Shown piece after piece: positions 35,438-44,687 of a stretch of 64,000 nucleotides of DNA (position 1 is the first letter of the stretch; each line of letters opens with the position of its first letter). The notes beneath the pieces are model-generated. The model saw nothing but the letters and a program-made list of their open reading frames with translations. It was not told where the DNA came from and searched no databases. The translations under genes were made by a program, and so were the position numbers. The DNA is from Chelatococcus reniformis (GTDB taxonomy: Bacteria; Pseudomonadota; Alphaproteobacteria; Rhizobiales; Beijerinckiaceae), in assembly GCF_014640075.1 (NCBI RefSeq), contig NZ_BMGG01000001.1, positions 372,001 to 436,000 of the forward strand, given 5' to 3'.

Positions 35438-36435
35438 GCTTCCCCGGCCAGCGCTATCTGGGCCCGCGCCCCAACACGCTGATCATCGCCGTCTGCGTGC
35501 TCGTCGCCCTGCCGGTGGTGCTGACGCGCCCGGTGTGGACCGACAGCGCCGTCGTGCTCGGCGTCTATGCGCTGCTCGGCCTCTCGGTCGGCATCAGCTA
35601 CGGCCAGGCCGGGATCCTCACCATGTCGCAGGGGGCCTTCGCCGCCATCGGCGGCTATGCCGCGGCCATCCTGACCACGCGCTTTGGCTGGCCGCCTTAC
35701 GCCGACCTTCTCGTCGCGATGGCGCTGCCGGCCGCGCTCGCCTACGGCGTCGCGCGTCTGGTGACGCGGCTGTCGCCGCTGGCGACGGCGCTCGCCACGC
35801 TCGCGCTGGGCTCGGTGATCGAGATCCTCATCCGCAACGCCGACGCGCTCACCGGCGGCTATATCGGGCTCGCCGGCATTCCCTCCGTCGGCGCCATCAA
35901 CACGCCGGCCGGCTACGCCTGCCTGGCGTGGGGCATGATCGTCGTCACCGTCTTCCTCTACGAGAACCTGATGTGCTCGGCCTACGGGCGCGCCCTCAAC
36001 GTGCTGCGGGTCGACCAGGCGCGGGCCCGCGCCGACGGCATCGACGTGCCGGCCCTGATGAGTGCGGGCTTTGCCGTCTCGGCCGCGGTGGCGGGCGCCG
36101 CCGGCTGGCTCTACGCCCATTACATCAGCTTCCTGAGCCCGGAATCGCTCGACACTCACATTTCGATCTCCGCCCTCTTGATGGCCGTCATCGGCGGCGC
36201 CGGCTACATCCTCGGCCCGATCGTCGGCACGCTGCTGTTCGACGGCCTGACGCGGCTGATGCCGGCGGCGGAGCTGCAGGGCTTCTTCTATGGTGCCGCC
36301 CTCATCATCATCCTGCTCGCCGCCCGCACCGGCATCCTGGGCCTGCTGGCCGGTCTCGCCCGCCGCTTGCGCCGGCCGGACGCCACGCCGGCGCCGCGCG
36401 CCGCCAACCTGAGCCCGCAGGAGTCGCTGCCATGA
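35434..36435 (+). CDS. Liv-type ABC permease LivM, module 1
   Basis: A 333-residue permease, partner of the LivH above. Typical stretches are GISYGQAGILTMSQGAFAAIGGYAAAI (about residues 50-76), GGYIGLAGIPSVG and the cytoplasmic loop ALNVLRVDQARARADGID (about 190-207). It overlaps livH upstream and livG downstream by four bases each, so the block is translationally coupled. Confidence 0.84.
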   Translation: MSFPGQRYLGPRPNTLIIAVCVLVALPVVLTRPVWTDSAVVLGVYALLGLSVGISYGQAGILTMSQGAFAAIGGYAAAILTTRFGWPPYADLLVAMALPAALAYGVARLVTRLSPLATALATLALGSVIEILIRNADALTGGYIGLAGIPSVGAINTPAGYACLAWGMIVVTVFLYENLMCSAYGRALNVLRVDQARARADGIDVPALMSAGFAVSAAVAGAAGWLYAHYISFLSPESLDTHISISALLMAVIGGAGYILGPIVGTLLFDGLTRLMPAAELQGFFYGAALIIILLAARTGILGLLAGLARRLRRPDATPAPRAANLSPQESLP

Positions 36436-37223
36436 GCCGCGGGCTCACCGCCACCGGCATCGAGGTGGCCTTCGGCGGCGTGCACGCCCTCAGGGGCGTC
36501 GACGTTGCGGTCGAGCCCGGCAAAGTCGCCGGACTCATCGGCCGCAACGGCTCGGGCAAGACGACGCTGTTCAACTGCATCACCGGCTTCGTGCGGCCGA
36601 CCGCCGGCCGCACCACCGTCGACGGCGTCGACGTCACCAGCCTGCCGCCGGACCGGGTGGTGAAGCACGGCATCGCCCGTACCTTCCAAACGCCGCGCGT
36701 CGACCCGCGCGCCACCGTGCTGTCGGCCGTGCTATGCGGCTTCTACAGCCGCGTCGGCGCCTCCTTCGTCGGCTCGCTGCTCGGTGTGCCCGGCGCATGG
36801 CGCGAGGAGCAGCGCCTGCACCGGCGGGCCGAGCCCATCCTGGAGCGGCTGGGGCTGGCCGAGTTGCGCGGCCGCGAGGTTGGCCAGTTGTCCATGGGGC
36901 TGATCCGGCTGGTCGAGGTGGCGCGTTGCCTCGCCTCGGGCGCCCGCTTCGTGCTGCTGGACGAGCCGGCCGCGGGACTGACGGCGGCCGAGCAGGAGCG
37001 ATTGGCGGAGCAGGTTCGCGCCGTCGCCGCCAGCGGCGTCGGCGTACTGATCGTCGAGCACAACATCGGGCTGGTGCGCAGCCTTTGCGACACCGCGACC
37101 GCGCTTGAGACCGGCCGCGTGCTCTGTGCGGGCACGCCGGAGGCGGTGGTGCGCGACGAACGGGTGATGCGCTCCTATCTCGGCGCCATCGGCGACCTCG
37201 CCGCAACGGAAGCTGCCGCATGA
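36432..37223 (+). CDS. Liv-type ABC ATPase LivG, module 1
   Basis: A 263-residue ATPase with Walker A GRNGSGKTT (about residue 38), Q-loop region GIARTFQTPRVDPRA, a relaxed signature LSMGLIRLVEVARCLASGA, Walker B FVLLDEPAAGL and switch His in LIVEHNIGLV. The Asn/Ser of the usual GPNGAGKTT is changed slightly but the catalytic residues are intact. Four-base overlaps with the genes on both sides. Confidence 0.85.
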   Translation: MSRGLTATGIEVAFGGVHALRGVDVAVEPGKVAGLIGRNGSGKTTLFNCITGFVRPTAGRTTVDGVDVTSLPPDRVVKHGIARTFQTPRVDPRATVLSAVLCGFYSRVGASFVGSLLGVPGAWREEQRLHRRAEPILERLGLAELRGREVGQLSMGLIRLVEVARCLASGARFVLLDEPAAGLTAAEQERLAEQVRAVAASGVGVLIVEHNIGLVRSLCDTATALETGRVLCAGTPEAVVRDERVMRSYLGAIGDLAATEAAA

Positions 37224-37990
37224 CGCTCGTCCAGACAGCCTCCGCGCCAGCCGTCTCGGCCCGCGCCACGGGGCCCGCCGCGCTGGCCGCCGCCGGCCTC
37301 AGCGCCCGCTACGGCCGCATCGAGGTCTGCCGCGACATCTCGTTCGAGGTGGCTCCGGGCGAATTCCTGATCCTGCTCGGCGCCAACGGCGCGGGCAAGA
37401 GCAGCCTGCTCGGCGCGCTCGCCGGCATCGTCGCGTCGGCCGGGACAGTCACCGTCGGCGGCCGCCGCATCGACGGCGTGAGCCCGCAGCGGCGCGCCCA
37501 CGCGGGCCTCGCGCTGGTGCCCGAGGGACGCGGCAACCTGTTTGGCCCGCTGACCGTGGACGAGAATCTCGACCTCGGCCTGCGCCACCTCAGGTCCGAC
37601 GAGCGGGCCGGCATGCGCGCCGACCTCAACCGGCTGTTCCCGGTGCTGGCCGAGCGCGGCCGGCAGGCCGCGGCGATGCTGAGCGGCGGCGAGCAGCAGA
37701 TGCTGGCCCTGGCGCTCGCTATCGCACGGCGGCCCACGGTGCTCCTGCTCGACGAGCCCTCCCAAGGGCTGGCGCCGGTGGTGCTCGACGAAATCGTCGC
37801 GGCGGTGAATCGCCTGCGCACCTTCGGCATGGCGCTGATCATCGCCGAGCAGAACGTCCGCTTCGCCGCCGCCCTCGGCGACCGCTTCATCGCGCTGCGC
37901 GGCGGCGAGGTCGTCGACGAGGGGCATCCGTCGGAGCTCGCCAACCATTCGGGGACAGCTGCCCGCCTGCTTGGCGCCGCCCCCCATTAA
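37220..37990 (+). CDS. Liv-type ABC ATPase LivF, module 1
   Basis: A 256-residue ATPase with a non-homologous Ala/Ser/Thr-rich leader of about 24 residues. Walker A is GANGAGKSS, signature MLSGGEQQMLALALAIARRP, Walker B VLLLDEPSQGLAP, and IIAEQNVRFA in the switch region. The C-terminus carries the usual LivF extension. It overlaps livG by four bases and is followed after 21 bases by the ketosynthase gene, so transporter and enzyme are probably one transcript. Confidence 0.85.
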   Translation: MTLVQTASAPAVSARATGPAALAAAGLSARYGRIEVCRDISFEVAPGEFLILLGANGAGKSSLLGALAGIVASAGTVTVGGRRIDGVSPQRRAHAGLALVPEGRGNLFGPLTVDENLDLGLRHLRSDERAGMRADLNRLFPVLAERGRQAAAMLSGGEQQMLALALAIARRPTVLLLDEPSQGLAPVVLDEIVAAVNRLRTFGMALIIAEQNVRFAAALGDRFIALRGGEVVDEGHPSELANHSGTAARLLGAAPH

Positions 37991-38011
37991 CTCGATCCGC
38001 AGGAGGCCCAC

Positions 38012-39268
38012 ATGCTCGACGTCGCGATCACAGGCACGGGAATCGTCTCCGCCGTGGGCTGCAACACGCGCACCTACCACCAGAACCTGATGGCGGGGGA
38101 GACGGCGATCCGGCAGGCGCCGTGGGCGGACGGCCAGGCCGACCGGCCGAGCTGGTGGGCCATCATCCGCGACTTCGAGCCCCGCGACTGGATGGACGAC
38201 AAGGTCGAGAGCGGCACCGACATGTTCGCGCAGTTCGCCCTGGCGGCCTCGCGCCAGGCGATCGACCAGGCCGGGCTGGGCCAGATCGAATCGGAGCGCA
38301 CCGGTGTCGTGCACGGCACCAGCATGGGCGGCACGCGGGCCCTCATGCGAGCGCAGCACCTGCTCGACGCGCGGGGCCCGACGGCGATCCCGCGCAAGAC
38401 CGAGATCCAGATCTATCCCAACATGGCGGCGTCGCAGATCGCGATGGAATACGGCATCCACGGCCCGAGCCTGACGGTGACCACCGCCTGTGCCTCCTCG
38501 CTCGATGCCATCGGCACCGCCGCCCACATGATCGCCAGCGGCCGGGCCGACGTGATCATCGCCGGCGGCACCGACGGCGGTCTCGCCCAGCCCGGCGGCA
38601 CGGCGGAGAAGGGTTTCGTGCCGGCGCTCTACTATTCCAGCACGCTCTACGGCATGGTCGCCCCGTCGAACGATCCCAGGCGCGCGATGATGCCGTTCGA
38701 CGTGAAGCGAAGCGGCATCGTCGTCGGCGAAGGCTCGGCCATGTTCGTGCTGGAGCGCGGCGACCGGGCGCGGGCCCGCGGCGCCGACATCCTGGGCTAT
38801 GTGCGCGGCTACGGCTCGCTCGCCGACGCCTATCACCCCTCCTCGCCCGAGCCGAGCGGCCGCTGGGAGGCGCGGGCCATGCAGTTGGCGCTGGCCGATG
38901 CCGGCATGGAAGCCGGGCAGGTCGATGCCCTGATCGCCCATGCGACCGGCACCCCGAAGGGCGACACGGCCGAGATCCTGGCGATCAACGCCGTTCACGG
39001 GCGGCGGCCGACGCCGCTGCCGGTCGCCTCCGTCAAGGGCCACGTCGGCCACAGCGGCGCCTCGTCGGGCGGGATGGCCGTCGTCACCGGCCTGCTCGGC
39101 ATGCGGGAGGACCGCTTCCTGTTCACCGCCAACACCGACGAGCCCGATCCGGCGGCCGAGTTCGACGTGGTGATCAAGGAGCCGAGGCGACTCGCCTACG
39201 GGACGCTCCAGGTGAATGCCTTCGGCTTCGGCGGCCAGAACGCGTCGATCGTGGTGACCCGCAACTGA
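38012..39268 (+). CDS. Stand-alone beta-ketoacyl synthase, copy 1
   Basis: A 418-residue FabF-like condensing enzyme. The catalytic residues are all in place: Cys160 in TTACASSLDAIGTA, His310 in AHATGTPKGD and His347 in KGHVGHSGASSG. The N-terminal VAITGTGIVSAVG and C-terminal NAFGFGGQNAS are usual. No acyl carrier protein, ketoreductase or acyltransferase gene is near, so it may act on CoA thioesters or on the housekeeping carrier protein. AGGAGG precedes the ATG. It closely resembles the gene at 46121 (about 4 differences in the 65 residues around Cys160, counted by eye). Product unknown. Confidence 0.85.
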   Translation: MLDVAITGTGIVSAVGCNTRTYHQNLMAGETAIRQAPWADGQADRPSWWAIIRDFEPRDWMDDKVESGTDMFAQFALAASRQAIDQAGLGQIESERTGVVHGTSMGGTRALMRAQHLLDARGPTAIPRKTEIQIYPNMAASQIAMEYGIHGPSLTVTTACASSLDAIGTAAHMIASGRADVIIAGGTDGGLAQPGGTAEKGFVPALYYSSTLYGMVAPSNDPRRAMMPFDVKRSGIVVGEGSAMFVLERGDRARARGADILGYVRGYGSLADAYHPSSPEPSGRWEARAMQLALADAGMEAGQVDALIAHATGTPKGDTAEILAINAVHGRRPTPLPVASVKGHVGHSGASSGGMAVVTGLLGMREDRFLFTANTDEPDPAAEFDVVIKEPRRLAYGTLQVNAFGFGGQNASIVVTRN

Positions 39269-39314
39269 CGCCTTGTACGGCGTTGCGAGACGGCCGGTGC
39301 GCCGCCGAGTGGCG

Positions 39315-39331
39315 TAACATAAATTATGTTA
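39315..39331. promoter_or_regulatory. Operator-like palindrome upstream of maoC
   Basis: TAACATA-AAT-TATGTTA has perfect 7-base arms around three bases, in an AT-rich patch between ketosynthase 1 and the MaoC gene, 43 bases before its ATG. The size suits a TetR-type site. It suggests that maoC and module 2 have their own promoter. Confidence 0.4.
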
Positions 39332-39374
39332 GTGTCCGACTGAGAAGCGAATAAGCGCAAGGGAGACAGACATC

Positions 39375-39878
39375 ATGGGGGCAGCCGCTGCCGACGCCGC
39401 CACATCCGGGGCCGAGCTCACGCTGAACGAGCTCAAGGAGCAGGTCGGGCGTGAGCTCGGTGTGTCACGCTGGATCGTGGTCGATCAGGCCCGCATCGAC
39501 GCCTTCGCCGCCGTCAGCGGCGACCACCAGTTCATCCACGTGGACCCGGTGCGTGCCGCCCAGACGCCGTTCGGCGGCACCATCGCCCACGGCCTGCTGA
39601 CGCTGTCGCTGATGGGCGAGATGGGGCACATGTTCCCACGCATCGCCGGCCAGACCATGGGCGTCAATTACGGCTTCGACCGCATCCGCTTCCTGGCGCC
39701 GGTCCCCTCCGGGTCCGCCATCCGCGCCCGCTGCACGCTGGCGGAGCTGAGCGAGCGGTCTCCCGGCAACTGGCTGTTCCGCTACCTCATCACCGTCGAG
39801 ATCAAGGACCGGAGCCAGCCGGCCATGGTCGCGGACTGGCTCATCCTCAACGCCATCACTGACAGCGCCGCTGCCTGA
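39375..39878 (+). CDS. MaoC-like (R)-specific dehydratase/hydratase
   Basis: A 167-residue single hot-dog-fold protein. The catalytic signature is FAAVSGDHQFIHVDPVRA (about residues 46-63), with the Asp and His of the hydratase pair, followed by PFGGTIAHGLLTLSLMGEM. It would add or remove water on an enoyl/3-hydroxyacyl thioester, a step that would follow reduction of a ketosynthase product. GGGAGA lies upstream of the ATG. It sits alone between the two modules, 106 bases after ketosynthase 1 and 43 before the second ligase. Confidence 0.86.
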   Translation: MGAAAADAATSGAELTLNELKEQVGRELGVSRWIVVDQARIDAFAAVSGDHQFIHVDPVRAAQTPFGGTIAHGLLTLSLMGEMGHMFPRIAGQTMGVNYGFDRIRFLAPVPSGSAIRARCTLAELSERSPGNWLFRYLITVEIKDRSQPAMVADWLILNAITDSAAA

Positions 39879-39921
39879 CCGGCCGGGCCGCCCGACATCA
39901 AGTCCAATCAGGGAGGAACCG

Positions 39922-41487
39922 ATGGAGCAGGGGGAATCGCTTCGGCCGAACGTGTCGCGCTTCGCCGATCTGATCCGGATCGCCGCGCGTGCGGCCCCGC
40001 AGGCCGCCGCGCTCGTCTGCGACGGGCGCACGTGGACCTATGGCGAGCTGATGGAGCGCGCGCGCCGGCTCGCCGCCGGCCTGCCCGCGCTCGGGCTGAA
40101 ACCGGGCGACGCGGTGGGGATCCTCTCCACGAACCGGCCCGAATACCTCGAGGCCTACATCGGCTTGCAGCTCGCCGGCCTGGTGGCGGTGCCGGTGAAC
40201 TTCCGCCTGGCGCCGGCCGAGGTGCAGTACGTCCTGGGCAACTGCGAGGCGCGCGGTCTCATCGTCGAAGACCAGTATTCGGAGGCCGTCGAGGGGCTCC
40301 TGGCCGAGCTGCCCGGCCTGTCCGGCGACGCCATCGTCGCCATCGGCGAGGCTGCCGGAGGGCGCCTGCGCTATGAGGAGCTGCTGGCGCGCAGCACCCC
40401 GCTCGCGGAGGCCGCGCCGCTGCCGCCGCTCGCGCCGGCCGTCATCTTCTACACCTCGGGCACGACGGGCTTCCCCAAGGGCGCCACGATGAGCCACCTC
40501 AACATGCTGACGCGCCTGTCGTCGTGGGGCTGGGAGTTCGGGCTCAATCGCGAGGACGTCGTCCTCGTTCCAGGCCCGGTCTTCCACGGCTCGTTCTCCG
40601 GCATCGCCCTGACCACGCTCGCCGTCGGCGGCACCGTCATCCTCGCGCGCGACTTCGACGCGGCGGGCGCGGTGGAGCTGATCGAGGGCCACGGGATCAC
40701 CTGGAGCTTCCTGGTGCCCAAGATGATCGAGCTCCTGACGGAGGCACTGCCGCCTGGCGCAGGCCGGTCCCTGCGCGGCCTCCTGAGCTCGGGCTCGCCG
40801 CTGCCCCAGCCGCTGCTCGACACCATCCTCGCCAAGCTGCCGCACGTGCGCCTCGCCGACGCCTACGGCTGGACCGAGACCGGCTGGCTGACGATCTGCC
40901 GCCACGCCGATCTTGCCCGCGGCAAGCGCTCGGTCGGCCGCCCGGGCTTCGGCTGCGAGGTCGCCATCCTGGGCCCCGACGGCAAGGAGCTCGGCCCCGG
41001 CGAAGTGGGCGAGATCCATGCCGCCAACCCCGTCGGCTTCCTCGGCTACCACAACAATCCCGAGGCCACGAAAGCCGCCCGCAAAGGCAAGTGGGAGAGC
41101 GGCGGCGACCTCGGCTTCATGGACGAGGACGGCTACCTCTGCCTCGTCGACCGCAAGAACGACATGATCATCAGCGGCGGAGAAAACATCTACCCCGCCG
41201 AGATCGAGCGGGTGCTGGCCCAGCACCCCGGGATCATGGAGGTCACGGTCGTCGGCGTGCCGGACGAAAAGTGGGGCGAGTCGCCGCGCGCCTGCGTCGT
41301 GCTGCACCCGGGCGAAGAGGCGAACGCCCATGACATCCAGTCGTTCTGCAACGGCCGGCTCGCCCGCTACAAGCATCCACGCTCGGTGATCTTTCTCGAG
41401 GCGCTGCCCCGCAATGCCATGGGCAAGGTGCTGCGCCGCGAGCTGCGCCAGCGCTATGCCGGCGAGCCGCGGACCACGGCGGCGTAA
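39922..41487 (+). CDS. Acyl-CoA synthetase (AMP-forming), module 2
   Basis: A 521-residue ANL ligase. Motifs: VIFYTSGTTGFPKGATMSH (about residues 175-193), DAYGWTETGW, GKWESGGDLGFMDEDGYLCL, DRKNDMIISGGENIYPAEIE and the catalytic Lys in PRNAMGKVLRRELR. It shares general architecture with the ligase at 31751 but is clearly diverged outside the motifs, so the two probably take different acids. GGAGG precedes the ATG. It begins the second module and is followed after 123 bases, including a family C repeat, by a Liv binding protein. Confidence 0.87.
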   Translation: MEQGESLRPNVSRFADLIRIAARAAPQAAALVCDGRTWTYGELMERARRLAAGLPALGLKPGDAVGILSTNRPEYLEAYIGLQLAGLVAVPVNFRLAPAEVQYVLGNCEARGLIVEDQYSEAVEGLLAELPGLSGDAIVAIGEAAGGRLRYEELLARSTPLAEAAPLPPLAPAVIFYTSGTTGFPKGATMSHLNMLTRLSSWGWEFGLNREDVVLVPGPVFHGSFSGIALTTLAVGGTVILARDFDAAGAVELIEGHGITWSFLVPKMIELLTEALPPGAGRSLRGLLSSGSPLPQPLLDTILAKLPHVRLADAYGWTETGWLTICRHADLARGKRSVGRPGFGCEVAILGPDGKELGPGEVGEIHAANPVGFLGYHNNPEATKAARKGKWESGGDLGFMDEDGYLCLVDRKNDMIISGGENIYPAEIERVLAQHPGIMEVTVVGVPDEKWGESPRACVVLHPGEEANAHDIQSFCNGRLARYKHPRSVIFLEALPRNAMGKVLRRELRQRYAGEPRTTAA

Positions 41488-41499
41488 GAGGTCGAAGGC

Positions 41500-41583
41500 G
41501 GATGGATGGCCCGCTCAAGCCCGGCCATGGCGAAGAGTGAACCCTGCAAGCGTCATGGCCGGACTTGTTCCGGCCGTCTATCA
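41500..41583. repeat. GGCCGGGC-type intergenic repeat, family C, copy 2
   Basis: GATGGATGGCCCGCTCAAG followed by CCCGGCCATGGCGA (41501-41533), then CGTCATGGCCGGACTTG and TTCCGGCCGTCTATC (41551-41583). It corresponds to the copy at 30626-30748, with the order of the two parts changed. It lies between the second ligase and the second Liv binding protein. Confidence 0.55.
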
Positions 41584-41610
41584 ACCAAAGAAAAACTTCG
41601 GGAGGATACA

Positions 41611-42768
41611 ATGAATATCGGTCGATTACTTTCGATCATCGCCTCGGCATCCCTGGCGCTGTGGGCTCCAGGGGCCCTCGCACAGACCGACACGGTCAAG
41701 CTCGGCGTCATCGGCAGCCTCACCGGCCCGCACTCCGGCTGGGACGTGCCGGCAAGCGACGGCGTCCAGATGGCGGTGAGCGAGATCAATGCCGCCGGCG
41801 GCTTCAAGGTCGGCGACAAGACCTACAAGTTCTCCGTGGTGCAGGAGGACACCCAGTCCAAGCCCGACATCGCCGCCACGGCGGCGCAGAAACTGCTGAG
41901 CGATGAAGACATCCGCTTCGTCATGGGCGTGCTGACGAGCACGCCCGGTGTGCCGGTGGCCAACCAGATGGCGCGCGCCAAGGTCCTCTACGTCGGCGGC
42001 TTCACCGCCATGGACGGGCTGGTCGGCACCAAGGGCAAGGAGCTGCTGCTCCGCGCCCTCGATACCGATGAGACCGCGGCCAAAGGCTTCGTGCCCGCAG
42101 CAGCCAAGGAACTCGGGCTGAAGCGCGTCGGCATGCTGCTGCCCAACGACGACGTCAGCAAGTCGATCGTCAAGATCTACGAGCCGTTGTTCAAGCAGAA
42201 TGGCATCGAAGTCGGCCTGGTCGAGCTGTTCCAGCCGGGCACCACGGATTTCGCGCCGGTCCTGCGCAAGTTCCAGAACCAGGGCCTCGACGGCCTCTTC
42301 ATCGGCTATTCCGATCCGGACGCCGAGGCCATCATCCGCCAGAGCCTCGAGATCGGCGGGCTCCCCACGAAGTTCGTCTATCGCGGGGGCTCCAGCCAGC
42401 CGGCGGCGAAATACGCCGACAAGATCGACGGCTTCCTCTGGCAGATCCTGACACGCGATCTCGCCAACCCCAGCGACGACAAGGTCAAGGACTGGATCCT
42501 CCGCTACAAGGCCTTCACCAAGAAGGAGGTCACGCCGCAGACGTATTGGGCGCTCACCTTCTACGACACCGTCTTCATGCTGGTGAAGGCGATGCAGGAG
42601 GCCGGCACCGTCACCGATCCGGCGGCCGTCGCCGCCAAGCTCAAGGGCATGGCCTACGACGGCGTGCGGCGCATGAGCTACAACGGCGAGGGCCGGGCCA
42701 TCACCGATATCGACATCGGCGTGCTCAAGGGCGGCAAGGTCTATTCCATTCCGCAGAAGATCCTCTGA
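41611..42768 (+). CDS. Liv-type ABC transporter substrate-binding protein, module 2
   Basis: A 385-residue periplasmic protein: Sec signal (LLSIIASASLALWAPGALAQ), then VKLGVIGSLTGPHSGWDVPA and a Venus-flytrap fold with AVSEINAAGGFKVGDK, VMGVLTSTPGVPVANQ and FIGYSDPDAEAIIRQ. GGAGG lies 7 bases upstream. It differs strongly from the module 1 binding protein, so the ligands probably differ. First gene of the Liv block of module 2. Confidence 0.86.
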   Translation: MNIGRLLSIIASASLALWAPGALAQTDTVKLGVIGSLTGPHSGWDVPASDGVQMAVSEINAAGGFKVGDKTYKFSVVQEDTQSKPDIAATAAQKLLSDEDIRFVMGVLTSTPGVPVANQMARAKVLYVGGFTAMDGLVGTKGKELLLRALDTDETAAKGFVPAAAKELGLKRVGMLLPNDDVSKSIVKIYEPLFKQNGIEVGLVELFQPGTTDFAPVLRKFQNQGLDGLFIGYSDPDAEAIIRQSLEIGGLPTKFVYRGGSSQPAAKYADKIDGFLWQILTRDLANPSDDKVKDWILRYKAFTKKEVTPQTYWALTFYDTVFMLVKAMQEAGTVTDPAAVAAKLKGMAYDGVRRMSYNGEGRAITDIDIGVLKGGKVYSIPQKIL

Positions 42769-42780
42769 GGGGACCGCGCC

Positions 42781-43647
42781 ATGGGACTGGACATCGCTCA
42801 GACTTTGATCGACGGGCTGATGGTCGGCGGCCTCTACGCCACCGTCGCCCTCGGCATCACGCTCGTCTTCGGGCTGGTCGGCATCCTGAACTTCGCCCAT
42901 GGCCAGAGCGTCATGCTCGGCGCCTATGTGACGTTCTTCGGCGTCCAGGCCGGACTCGGCTTCTGGCTGAGCGCGGCACTGGCGGTGCTCGCCATGGCCG
43001 CGTTCGGGGCCATCCTGGAGCAGTTGGTCTTCCGACGCACGTTGGGCGACCACATGGCGGGCCTCGCCGTTTCGCTCGGGCTGATCATGGTGATCGAGAA
43101 CCTGGCGGCGGCGACCTTCTCGCCCGATCCGCGCTTCGTCGATCCGCCGGTATCGGGAAGCATCATGGTGGGGCCTTTGCAGCTGTCCTCCCAGCGGCTC
43201 CTGGTACTCGCCATCTCCACCGCACTCATCGGCGGCTTCTACCTGTTCCTGCAGCGGGCAACGCTCGGCAAGGCGATCCGCGCCATGGCGCAGAACCGCC
43301 AAGGCGCCGCGCTGGTGGGCGTGCGCGTCTCGCTGGTCAGCCGCACCATCTTCACCATCGGCAGCGCACTCGCAGGCGCGGCCGGCGCCCTCTATGCCAG
43401 TCTCTTCGCCGTCACCCCCTACATGGGCAACACGCCGCTGACCAAGGGCTTCATCCTGGCGGCGCTGGGCGGTCTCGGCAGCGTGCCGGGCGCCATCGCC
43501 GCGGGCTTCCTGCTCGGCATCGCCGAGAGCTTCGGCTCCCGCTACCTCTCGGCCTCGTTCCGTGACGGCTACGGCTTCATCCTGCTCATCCTGGCGCTCC
43601 TGTTCCTGCCCACGGGGCTGTTCGGCGCCGGCAAGGCGCGCGTATGA
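42781..43647 (+). CDS. Liv-type ABC permease LivH, module 2
   Basis: A 288-residue inner-membrane permease. It keeps the classical LivH stretches GLYATVALGITLVFGLVGILNFAHGQSVMLGAYV (split here: residues about 17-50) and AALGGLGSVPGAIAAGFLLG near the end. About eight hydrophobic segments. It starts 12 bases after the binding-protein gene and overlaps livM by four bases. It is closer to textbook LivH than the module 1 copy, which lacks the NFAHG motif. Confidence 0.86.
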   Translation: MGLDIAQTLIDGLMVGGLYATVALGITLVFGLVGILNFAHGQSVMLGAYVTFFGVQAGLGFWLSAALAVLAMAAFGAILEQLVFRRTLGDHMAGLAVSLGLIMVIENLAAATFSPDPRFVDPPVSGSIMVGPLQLSSQRLLVLAISTALIGGFYLFLQRATLGKAIRAMAQNRQGAALVGVRVSLVSRTIFTIGSALAGAAGALYASLFAVTPYMGNTPLTKGFILAALGGLGSVPGAIAAGFLLGIAESFGSRYLSASFRDGYGFILLILALLFLPTGLFGAGKARV

Positions 43648-44687
43648 CCGACATGCCCGACCTCGCCACCGCGTCCGTTCCGCCGGCCAAGGCGCCCACC
43701 GCCTGGCGAGGCTGGCTCGGCAGCCTCGCCGGCCGCCGCACCCTTCTCGCCGTGCTCGGCATCGCCGCGTTGGCTGTGCTGCTCGCGGTGCCGGCCACGG
43801 CGAGCTCACGCTACATCGTCTACCTCGGCACGCTGCTCGCGCTGCATGGCGTGCTGGCCGTTTCGCTCAATATCATCATGGGCTTCGCCGGCCAGTTCGC
43901 CCTGGCCCATGCCGCATTCTACGGGCTCGGCGCCTATACCTCGGCGATCCTCATCCGCGACTTCGACCTGAGCTTCTGGGCCTCACTGCCGCCCACGGCC
44001 GCCGCCGCAGCCCTGCTCGCGGCAGCCATCGGCTATCCCTCCCTGCGCTTCACCGGCGGCATCCACTTCGCCCTGATCACCTTCGCCTTCGGCGAGCTCA
44101 TCCGCCTGGTCACGGCGAACTGGCACGATCTCACCGGCGGCCCGCAGGGCATGCAGCTCGGCTTCAGTCCCGAGCCGCTGCTCGGCATCGACTTCGGTTC
44201 GACCCGCGGCATCTACGCGCTGGCGGCGGGGCTGCTGGTGATCTCGCTCGCCATCGCCGCCGCCATCCGCTTCAGCCGCTTCGGCCGCTCCCTGGTGGCC
44301 ATCCGCGAGGACGAGGTGCTGGCCTCCTCGCTCGGCATCAACGTCACGGCCAACAAGATGGCGGCCTTCGTCATCACCTCCGTGCTCGCGGCACTCGCCG
44401 GCACCATCTACGGACCCTTCGTCGGCTTCATCTCGCCGGAGATGATGAGCGCCTCCGACTCCATTTCCGTCGTCGGCATGCTCATCGTCGGCGGTCTCGG
44501 CACGCTGGCGGGCCCGATCTTCGGCACCTTGATCTTCATGGGCCTGCCGGAGCTGCTGCGCGTCGCCAAGCTCTACCGGCTGGTGATCCTCGGGCTCATC
44601 ATCATCGCCGTCGTCCTGTTCGCCCCCAAGGGTGTCGCCGGCGTCATCGACCGGCTCATCAGGCCCAAACGCGGGGGGGCTCGCTGA
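43644..44687 (+). CDS. Liv-type ABC permease LivM, module 2
   Basis: A 347-residue permease. A 30-residue leader precedes the first helix; then SLNIIMGFAGQFALAHAAFYGLGAYTSA (about residues 73-100), TGGPQGMQLG and the loop VAIREDEVLASSLGIN (about 217-232) match LivM. Its stop overlaps the livG start (TGATG). Translationally coupled on both sides. Confidence 0.86.
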   Translation: MTDMPDLATASVPPAKAPTAWRGWLGSLAGRRTLLAVLGIAALAVLLAVPATASSRYIVYLGTLLALHGVLAVSLNIIMGFAGQFALAHAAFYGLGAYTSAILIRDFDLSFWASLPPTAAAAALLAAAIGYPSLRFTGGIHFALITFAFGELIRLVTANWHDLTGGPQGMQLGFSPEPLLGIDFGSTRGIYALAAGLLVISLAIAAAIRFSRFGRSLVAIREDEVLASSLGINVTANKMAAFVITSVLAALAGTIYGPFVGFISPEMMSASDSISVVGMLIVGGLGTLAGPIFGTLIFMGLPELLRVAKLYRLVILGLIIIAVVLFAPKGVAGVIDRLIRPKRGGAR

